The notes below the pieces were generated by a model, which saw nothing but the letters and a program-made list of their open reading frames with translations, made no database searches and was not told the DNA's origin. From Opacimonas sp964559075 (GTDB lineage Bacteria; Pseudomonadota; Gammaproteobacteria; Enterobacterales; Alteromonadaceae), in the NCBI GenBank assembly GCA_964559075.1, contig CAZLGJ010000158.1, forward strand, positions 1-5,402: 5,402 nucleotides of DNA. Reading direction: 5' to 3'. Made by a program: the position numbers and the translations under genes. Numbering within the stretch: the first letter of the stretch is position 1; every line of letters starts with the position of its first letter. Shown one piece after another: positions 1 to 4,033 of the stretch.

Positions 1-59
1 TTTACTTAAAAATTCAACTTTCGCTACTGAAATTCACACTTTTGTTGAGCAATCATCTT

Positions 60-1163
60 ATGTTAATTTTCCGCTATCTCCTCAAAGAAACGCTCAAATC
101 CCAGGTGGCAATCTTTTTTATTCTGATGGCTATTTTTATTACTTTGCGATTTGTGCGCGTGCTTGGCGATGCCACTGATGGCGAAATCCCCGCCAACCTA
201 GTGATCGGCTTTTTAAGCCTGTATTCACCAGTGTTAGCGTCACTCATTTTACCGATTAGTTTCTTTTTGGGGATCATGATTGCCCACGGGCGCTTTTATG
301 TCGATTCTGAGATGACAGTCTTACGCGCATGCGGGGTCTCGGAGTGGTATGTCACGCGGGTCACCTTGGTGCTATCGCTGTTGTTGGGGCTCCTTACCGC
401 CAGTATTACTATGGTGTTCGCGCCCATGGCCGTGGAGCAAGAGTACCAGTTACGCGAACAAGCAGGGGCCAAATCCGGAATTGCAGCGATTATTCCCGGT
501 CGCTTTCAACAAACAGGAAATGACGATGTGGTGTTTTTTGTGCATGAAGTTGAAACTCAGGCGAACCAGCTGGTCAAAATCTTTTTATCGCAAGTTGACA
601 CCACTGACAACAACACCGTTCAAGTCATTTATGCGGAATCGGGTGACATCGAAGTGCTCGCCGATGGCAGTCAATTGTTGACTCTATATAATGGTAAACA
701 AAGTGCTGGTGAGCTGGGGAGCGTGCAGTATCAAACCGTGACGTTTGATGAATATCGGATCAAAATTGGCGAACGCGCTCCGGACGAAATGCGCCGTAAA
801 ATCGCCGCAGCTCCGACTAGTGCCCTGCTTGATGACCCGAGTTCTGAGGCTGTCGCTGAACTACAGTGGCGCATTGCCATCCCACTGTCATTGCCGTTTT
901 TGACCTTGATTGCCGTTCCTTTAGCTGCGGTCAATCCGCGCCAAGGACGGTTTGGTAAAATGCTGCCGGGGATTTTGTTATACCTAGGTTACTTTTTATT
1001 GTTGATGGCCGCTAGGCGCGCCTTGGAGGATGGTAAACTCCCTGATGGGCTGGGTTTATGGTGGGTACACGGGATCATTTTAGCCATCGGTTTTGTGCTG
1101 ATTTCGCGCCAGCGAAGCACCGGCGTTAAGGTGCGCAAACTCATCAAAGGAGCCAAAACCTAA
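60..1163 (+). CDS. lptF: LPS export ABC transporter permease LptF
   Basis: LptF is one of two inner-membrane subunits of the LptB2FG complex. That complex extracts lipopolysaccharide from the inner membrane and passes it to LptC and the periplasmic Lpt bridge. The 367-residue product has the family layout. Three hydrophobic segments lie near residues 15–33, 51–75 and 98–120, a long polar periplasmic (jellyroll-type) region spans about 125–265, and three more segments lie near 270–290, 301–319 and 333–350. The stretch SEMTVLRACGVSEW (residues 83–96) matches the cytoplasmic coupling helix that contacts the LptB ATPase. NPRQGRFGKMLPG (292–304) matches the conserved loop before the fifth segment. 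A TTG at 42 would add six residues, but the ATG at 60 gives the usual LptF beginning (MLIFRYLLKETL), so it is preferred. Its ribosome site is weak (GAG at 47–49). The stop overlaps the lptG start, so the two are co-transcribed. Only 59 bases upstream are visible and no convincing promoter was found there. Confidence 0.95.
   Translation: MLIFRYLLKETLKSQVAIFFILMAIFITLRFVRVLGDATDGEIPANLVIGFLSLYSPVLASLILPISFFLGIMIAHGRFYVDSEMTVLRACGVSEWYVTRVTLVLSLLLGLLTASITMVFAPMAVEQEYQLREQAGAKSGIAAIIPGRFQQTGNDDVVFFVHEVETQANQLVKIFLSQVDTTDNNTVQVIYAESGDIEVLADGSQLLTLYNGKQSAGELGSVQYQTVTFDEYRIKIGERAPDEMRRKIAAAPTSALLDDPSSEAVAELQWRIAIPLSLPFLTLIAVPLAAVNPRQGRFGKMLPGILLYLGYFLLLMAARRALEDGKLPDGLGLWWVHGIILAIGFVLISRQRSTGVKVRKLIKGAKT
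1146..1152 (+). promoter_or_regulatory. Ribosome binding site of lptG
   Basis: AAAGGAG lies inside the last codons of lptF, ten bases before the lptG ATG. Together with the TAATG stop/start overlap it fixes the lptG start at 1163 and suggests coupled translation, which would help keep LptF and LptG in equal amounts. Confidence 0.7.
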
Positions 1164-2230
1164 TGTTTTCGATTATTGATGTGTATATCGCCCGGACGTT
1201 GTTAGGCACAGTGTTTGTCACCCTAACCACGTTAATTGGTTTGAGCAGCTTAATTAAATTTGTCGAACAGCTGCGCAAAGTCGGTGAAGGCGATTACGAT
1301 TTGATTGTCGCAGGGATTTTTGTCCTGTACAGCATACCCCGCGATCTCGAACAGTTCTTCCCCATGGCCACCTTGATTGGCGGTCTCATCGGTATGGGCG
1401 TGCTGGCGAGTAACTCCGAACTGGTTGTGATGCAAGCAGCCGGCATGAGTAAGTGGAAAATCATTCAATCGGCCATGAAATGTGCCATTGTCATGGTGCT
1501 AGTTATCCTGCTTATCGGGGAGTTTCTCACCCCAATTAGCGAAACCAAAGCCAAGCAAATTCGCAATGAAGCCCTCTCTCGGGGACAAATTTTCACCGGC
1601 AATAAATCGGCATGGACCAAAGACGGTCAGGATTTTGTACAGATTGGGCAAGTGTTTCAACAAGACGTGTTAGGGGATGTCACGCTTTACAAATTTGATG
1701 ATAGCTTGGCACTGACGCAAATTATTCATGCCCAACAAGCCGACTTTGTCGAAGACTCGTGGGCATTACAAGACGTGCAAATCACCTACTTCAACGAAGC
1801 GTCTATCTCGGCTAATCGGGTGTCGTTATTAGAGTGGCGAGCGGGACTGACACCGGATAAATTAAGCGTGGCGACCGTCAAGCCCGAGGCGCTATCAATT
1901 CAAGGCCTAGCCGAATACGTAGACTACCTAGAAAACAACCAGCAAGATGCCAAGCGCTATGAGTTAGCCATGTGGCGTAAAATCGTCCAGCCGGTTTCGG
2001 TATGCGTCATGCTGTTGATGGCGTTTTCGTTCATCTTTGGCCCACTGCGCTCTACCTCAATGGGGGCACGGATCATCATGGGCACGTTAACTGGCTTTGG
2101 TTTCTTTATTGCCAACCAGATATTTGGCCCCTTTGCACTGGTTTATAACGTGCCTGCGGTGCTGGGCGCGTTACTGCCTTCGGTGTTATTTGCTGGGATT
2201 GCGCTGCTGTTGCTGCGCAAGGCAAACTAG
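1163..2230 (+). CDS. lptG: LPS export ABC transporter permease LptG
   Basis: LptG is the partner of LptF in the inner-membrane LptB2FG transporter. The two subunits form the lateral gate and cavity through which lipopolysaccharide is lifted. The product has 355 residues, the normal size. Hydrophobic segments lie near residues 13–32, 47–57/65–83, 104–124, 275–293, 303–322 and 330–351, with a polar periplasmic domain between about 128 and 265. SELVVMQAAGMSKWKI (85–100) is the conserved coupling-helix region facing LptB. FGPLRSTSMGARIIMG (292–307) and FGFFIANQIFGPFA (312–325) are typical of the C-terminal LptG half. The start is fixed by a good ribosome site and by the one-base overlap with lptF. 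The gene ends 47 bases before the stop codon of the convergent RDD gene. Nothing suggests damage. LptB, LptC and LptA are not in this window, which is usual because they lie in a separate locus. Confidence 0.95.
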   Translation: MFSIIDVYIARTLLGTVFVTLTTLIGLSSLIKFVEQLRKVGEGDYDLIVAGIFVLYSIPRDLEQFFPMATLIGGLIGMGVLASNSELVVMQAAGMSKWKIIQSAMKCAIVMVLVILLIGEFLTPISETKAKQIRNEALSRGQIFTGNKSAWTKDGQDFVQIGQVFQQDVLGDVTLYKFDDSLALTQIIHAQQADFVEDSWALQDVQITYFNEASISANRVSLLEWRAGLTPDKLSVATVKPEALSIQGLAEYVDYLENNQQDAKRYELAMWRKIVQPVSVCVMLLMAFSFIFGPLRSTSMGARIIMGTLTGFGFFIANQIFGPFALVYNVPAVLGALLPSVLFAGIALLLLRKAN

Positions 2231-2234
2231 ACGG

Positions 2235-2270
2235 CAATATTGGGGCGTTAGCACCATACTGCCAATATTG
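2235..2270. terminator. Possible bidirectional hairpin between convergent genes
   Basis: CAATATTGG at 2235–2243 and its exact reverse complement CCAATATTG at 2262–2270 could form a nine-pair stem with an 18-base loop. It fills the 47-base spacer between the lptG stop and the RDD stop, where a terminator serving both strands would be expected. There is no clear T run on either side, so it is not a classic intrinsic terminator. It may instead only stabilise the 3' ends of the transcripts. Confidence 0.35.
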
Positions 2271-2277
2271 TGCGTGG

Positions 2278-2817
2278 TTACTGCCAGTTTTTGTGGTCGT
2301 TGGCGCCTTTGGTTAGGACCAGCATTTCCATCTGTGAAGCACGGTCTTGCAGCGCGAGTTTGTGTTTGCGATCAAACAGCACCAACACAGTGCCAAACCC
2401 GCACAAACTAGTAAGCAAGCGCACTAATAGCCGGGTAAAGCTGACCGGCTCTGAAATACTGCTGAACAAGCGCAGGCGCCATGCGCGCATGCCAATCGTC
2501 TGGCCGCCTTTGGCCCAAAACCACATAAAAAACGCCACCACCCAAAAAATCACCCAACTATTCATAATCAGCTTAAATGACAAGGACTCTTGGGAATAGA
2601 CCAAATATTCGGGGTAAGCTTGGCCAACTAAACCGTTGGAATACAGCGCGGCTAATATCACCGACATCAATAAGCCCGATAACATAGCAATCGCCACGGC
2701 CACCAAAGCATCGTAGATCATGGCGGCTAAGCGGCGCATAAAACTAGCGCGCGGGTAATCGGCTTCAGCGAGGTTGGGGGCAGCGGTTTGTTTATCTGGT
2801 GTACTCATAGGGCTCAT
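2278..2817 (-). CDS. RDD family membrane protein
   Basis: This is a 179-residue inner-membrane protein of the RDD family, whose biochemical role is mostly unknown; some members have been linked to ion transport. The family signature begins with ASFMRRLAAMIYDAL (residues 24–38), with the Arg at 28/29 and Asp36 in a first hydrophobic segment (about 30–58). A second hydrophobic segment spans 83–101. It is followed by the characteristic KGGQTIGMRAWRLRL (103–117), and the C-terminal LFDRKHKLALQDRAS (147–161) holds the closing Asp/Arg residues. The first 20 residues are polar and probably cytoplasmic. The start is uncertain. The ATG at 2817 has no visible ribosome site, while the ATG at 2808 has a weak TGAG four bases upstream and would shorten the protein by three residues. 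The gene is convergent with lptG and divergent from tRNA-Leu. An RDD gene beside lptFG is, to my recollection, a recurring arrangement in related gammaproteobacteria, but no functional link to LPS export can be read from the sequence. Confidence 0.88.
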   Translation of the reverse strand: MSPMSTPDKQTAAPNLAEADYPRASFMRRLAAMIYDALVAVAIAMLSGLLMSVILAALYSNGLVGQAYPEYLVYSQESLSFKLIMNSWVIFWVVAFFMWFWAKGGQTIGMRAWRLRLFSSISEPVSFTRLLVRLLTSLCGFGTVLVLFDRKHKLALQDRASQMEMLVLTKGANDHKNWQ

Positions 2818-2838
2818 TTTTTGTGCGTGTTTTGTGCG

Positions 2839-2866
2839 TATTTACGCTTTTTACGCATTTTATCAA
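2839..2866 (-). promoter_or_regulatory. Candidate promoter of the RDD gene
   Basis: On the minus strand, TTGATA (2861–2866) and TAAATA (2839–2844) are separated by 16 bases and lie just upstream of the RDD start. The –35 box matches the sigma-70 consensus well and the –10 box only moderately. Short repeated words (two copies of a TGTGCGT motif and three of a TACGC motif) crowd the same 2820–2857 stretch. Confidence 0.3.
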
Positions 2867-2871
2867 TAAAA
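2858..2871. repeat. Perfect 14-bp AT palindrome between divergent promoters
   Basis: TTTTATCAATAAAA has six-base arms around a CA centre. It lies between the RDD gene and the tRNA-Leu gene, overlapping the candidate RDD –35 box and just upstream of the tRNA –35 box. It could be an operator or simply an AT-rich promoter element. The sequence does not decide. Confidence 0.4.
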
Positions 2872-2874
2872 GGC

Positions 2875-2902
2875 TTGCTTGTGCAGACATCATCGCTATA
2901 AT
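2875..2902 (+). promoter_or_regulatory. Promoter of tRNA-Leu
   Basis: TTGCTT (2875–2880), a 16-base spacer and a perfect TATAAT (2897–2902) precede the tRNA, with an expected start of transcription near 2909 and a leader of about 28 bases. The bases after the –10 box (CTGCGC) are GC-rich. In known stable-RNA promoters such a discriminator makes transcription sensitive to ppGpp, so stringent control is a reasonable inference. An AT-rich stretch (2858–2871) lies directly upstream of the –35 box and may act as an UP element. Confidence 0.75.
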
Positions 2903-2936
2903 CTGCGCACCAATTCGGTAAATCCATATCTACAGT

Positions 2937-3023
2937 GCCAGAGTGGCGGAATTGGTAGACGCAGCGGATTCAAAATCCGCCGCCCGTGAGGGTGTGCCGG
3001 TTCAAGTCCGGCCTCTGGTACCA
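2937..3023 (+). tRNA. tRNA-Leu, anticodon CAA
   Basis: This is a complete 87-base class II tRNA with an encoded CCA end (3021–3023). The acceptor arm GCCAGAG (2937–2943) pairs with CTCTGGT (3013–3019), with a G·U first pair, and the discriminator base is A3020, as expected for leucine. The anticodon stem GCGGA/TCCGC (2964–2968/2976–2980) closes the loop TTCAAAA with anticodon CAA at 2971–2973, which reads UUG codons. The long variable arm CGCCC–GTGA–GGGTG (2981–2994) is the mark of a tRNA-Leu or tRNA-Ser. The T arm is GCCGG TTCAAGT CCGGC (2996–3012). No clear terminator follows. The sequence from the anticodon loop to just past CCA is repeated at 3672–3740. Confidence 0.97.
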
Positions 3024-3054
3024 ATCTTTTGCAAAATATAAAATTTCAGACATT

Positions 3055-3349
3055 TCACTCAAACTGGAATAACGGATCCATTCTTTGATGAAGGATTCTG
3101 GCAACTTAGATGCCTGCCTCAGACTTCCAGTAAAACACGATGTGTTTTTATGCCGGAAAGCTTTTCGCATCTTTAAATAGCTCAGGTCTGTTTTTACCAA
3201 TATCTGGAGTTGCCGCGATTTTTTTCATTATATTATGAAGAAGCAAGATATACTTTTCTGCCTGTGGCCGTCCCCCAATCATCGATGGTTCTGACTGATA
3301 TGAGGCGTAAGTCTTCTTCAGCAAGCTCTGAAAGTTTATAGCTTGCCAT
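3055..3349 (-). pseudogene. ParE-like toxin, frameshifted and interrupted
   Basis: ParE toxins of the RelE/ParE superfamily typically poison DNA gyrase and are neutralised by ParD. Here the minus strand starts with an ATG at 3349 that overlaps the end of the ParD gene by 14 bases, and reads MASYKLSELAEEDL, a classic ParE beginning. Homology then continues in another frame: DDWG, followed by RPQAEKYILLL and later ELFKDAKSFPA, KHIVFYWKSEAGI and VARILHQRMD, all matching the order of ParE blocks. One extra base, most simply in the five-G run at 3272–3276 (C on the plus strand), causes the shift, and the original frame then stops at 3233–3235. Even after correcting it, TAA codons at 3148–3150 and 3106–3108 break the frame. 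The reconstructed length is about 97 residues, normal for ParE, ending at the TGA at 3055. Only a product of about 38 residues could be made, so the toxin is almost certainly inactive. Confidence 0.85.
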
Positions 3350-3596
3350 CGATTTCTTTACTTACTTCAGCAAAAATATCCAATGCTGACTTATCAGAAG
3401 TTTGTCCACTAGACAACTGCTCAAAGCCCTTGCTAACCTCTTGCCGTAAGATTTCTAGTTGTTGTTGCTTAGATACATCTTTTTCAAACAACAAACGGAG
3501 ACCATCCCTAATCACTTCACTGGCAGATGTATAAAGGCCTGAAGCAACTTTTTCATTAATGCGTTTTTCAAATTCAGAACCAAGGGAAACGTTCAT
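3336..3596 (-). CDS. ParD-like ribbon-helix-helix antitoxin
   Basis: This 86-residue protein has the form of a ParD-type (CopG/Arc fold) antitoxin. A short N-terminal strand MNVSLG (1–6) would pair in the dimer and contact DNA. Helix one follows at about 8–18, the turn GLYTSASEVIRDGLRLL (20–36) is highly typical of the family, and a charged flexible tail (about 40–86) would wrap the toxin. The ATG at 3596 has a good ribosome site, AGAGG at 3602–3606, five bases upstream. The gene overlaps the start of the ruined parE-like gene by 14 bases, the normal operon order (antitoxin first). ParD proteins usually repress their own promoter, and repeated words upstream fit that. Unlike its partner it has no stops or shifts, so an orphan antitoxin seems to have outlived its toxin. 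It could still bind ParE from other sources or act as a small repressor. Confidence 0.88.
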   Translation of the reverse strand: MNVSLGSEFEKRINEKVASGLYTSASEVIRDGLRLLFEKDVSKQQQLEILRQEVSKGFEQLSSGQTSDKSALDIFAEVSKEIDGKL

Positions 3597-3606
3597 AAAT
3601 ACCTCT

Positions 3607-3638
3607 GCATGATATGCTTATATTATGCGCGTATTATG
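3607..3638 (-). promoter_or_regulatory. Candidate operator/promoter region of the ParD gene
   Basis: Directly upstream of the ParD ribosome site there are two copies of TATTATG (plus strand, 3621–3627 and 3632–3638) spaced 11 bases apart, about one helical turn. An inverted repeat GCAT–GAT–ATGC lies at 3607–3617. Ribbon-helix-helix repressors commonly bind short repeats spaced this way, so autoregulation by ParD is plausible. The region is rich in TATA-like words, and no single –35/–10 pair stands out. Confidence 0.4.
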
Positions 3639-3671
3639 TGAATTTTTCGAATAAAAATACATAAACTTTTT

Positions 3672-3738
3672 AAAATCCGCCGCTCGTGAGGCCACTTCGT
3701 GTCGAGTGATACCGGTTCAAGTCCGGCCTCTTGTACCA
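3672..3738 (+). pseudogene. Truncated tRNA-Leu 3' half with enlarged variable arm
   Basis: This fragment matches the upstream tRNA-Leu from the anticodon loop (AAAATCCGCCGC) through the T arm (CCGGTTCAAGTCCGGC) to the CCA end. It lacks the acceptor 5' strand, the D arm and the first half of the anticodon stem, so it cannot be a tRNA. It differs by 15 extra bases in the variable arm, one base in the first T-stem pair (A3711) and one in the acceptor strand (T3732). The variable arm can still fold as CGCTCG (3681–3686) with CGAGTG (3703–3708). Compared with the intact tRNA, one stem pair has changed from C–G to T–A on both sides. It is best read as a displaced attachment-site copy or the relic of a second tRNA-Leu gene. 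Confidence 0.75.
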
Positions 3739-3941
3739 ATTCAATTAAGCAAAGTCTTCAAATTTATATCTTCGTGAAAAGCGAATTTTAAGACCGACCG
3801 CATACATATCTTCAATATTATGTACTCGAAAAGGCCGGTTTCGCCCATGCAGTACATGTTTTGTGACATTAAGCCATAGAAATTTCAATTTTTTATGATT
3901 ATACTCGCATAAAGCTAAATTTGTCCTCCTTGTGTAGGATA

Positions 3942-3975
3942 ATGACAGTATAGAAGTGATAGTTATGTTACTTCT
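3942..3975 (+). promoter_or_regulatory. Weak candidate promoter and inverted repeat before the receptor
   Basis: ATGACA (3942–3947), a 16-base spacer and TATGTT (3964–3969) form a possible sigma-70 promoter. Overlapping it, AGAAGT (3952–3957) and ACTTCT (3970–3975) are an exact six-base inverted repeat around the –10 box, a sensible place for a repressor. Both signals are short enough to be chance. Confidence 0.25.
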
Positions 3976-4022
3976 CACGGATAGCAACAGATTAAGATAC
4001 ACAAATTTTCATCAAGGAAAAC

Positions 4023-4027
4023 AGGGA
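4023..4027 (+). promoter_or_regulatory. Ribosome binding site of the TonB receptor gene
   Basis: AGGGA lies six bases before the ATG at 4034 and supports that start. A second purine run, AAGGA, lies about ten bases further upstream. Confidence 0.6.
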
Positions 4028-4033
4028 AACAAC

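Larger units (their letters stand above)
3026..3740. mobile_element. 715-bp unit bounded by tRNA-Leu 3'-end repeats, carrying a parDE module
   Basis: The 3' half of tRNA-Leu plus two flanking bases (2972–3025) recurs at 3672–3740, and everything between the two ends is an AT-rich toxin–antitoxin module on the minus strand. Duplication of a tRNA 3' end on both sides of foreign DNA is the usual trace of site-specific integration, with the element restoring the tRNA at one end and leaving the displaced copy at the other. No integrase, excisionase or transposase is visible, so this is either a remnant or a passive unit moved by enzymes in trans. A duplication of tandem tRNA genes followed by loss is the main alternative. 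Confidence 0.55.
3741..4033. other. AT-rich intergenic region upstream of the receptor gene
   Basis: These 293 bases separate the tRNA fragment from the TonB receptor. A minus-strand frame of 85 codons (3745–4002) exists, but it begins with GTG, has no ribosome site and encodes no recognisable domain, so I do not call it a gene. It could be a relic of lost DNA. The last 90 bases probably hold the receptor promoter and leader. No Fur box, CRP site pair or riboswitch could be identified by eye. Confidence 0.5.

Noticed and set aside
42..59. TTG start giving an LptF six residues longer
   Set aside because: The internal ATG at 60 begins exactly where LptF proteins normally begin, and the TTG has no ribosome site.
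3027..3040. TTTTGCAAAA after the tRNA as a terminator
   Set aside because: The stem is only a few A–T pairs around GC with no following T run, too weak to call an intrinsic terminator.
2970..3200. Minus-strand 76-codon frame running from the ParE region into the tRNA gene
   Set aside because: It is a different frame over the ParE-like pseudogene and continues into the tRNA. The recognisable ParE residues lie in another frame.
3672..3738. A second functional tRNA-Leu gene
   Set aside because: The 5' half is absent: upstream of the anticodon loop there is no D arm or acceptor strand, only AT-rich sequence from the ParD-like gene promoter side.
3026..3740. An integron gene cassette or CRISPR-like repeat structure
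   Set aside because: There is no attC-type imperfect palindrome and only two repeat copies, which are explained by the tRNA 3' end.
3745..4002. Minus-strand 85-codon frame upstream of the receptor
   Set aside because: It has a GTG start with no ribosome site and no recognisable domain or composition of a real protein, in an AT-rich spacer. It is kept only as a note on the intergenic region.
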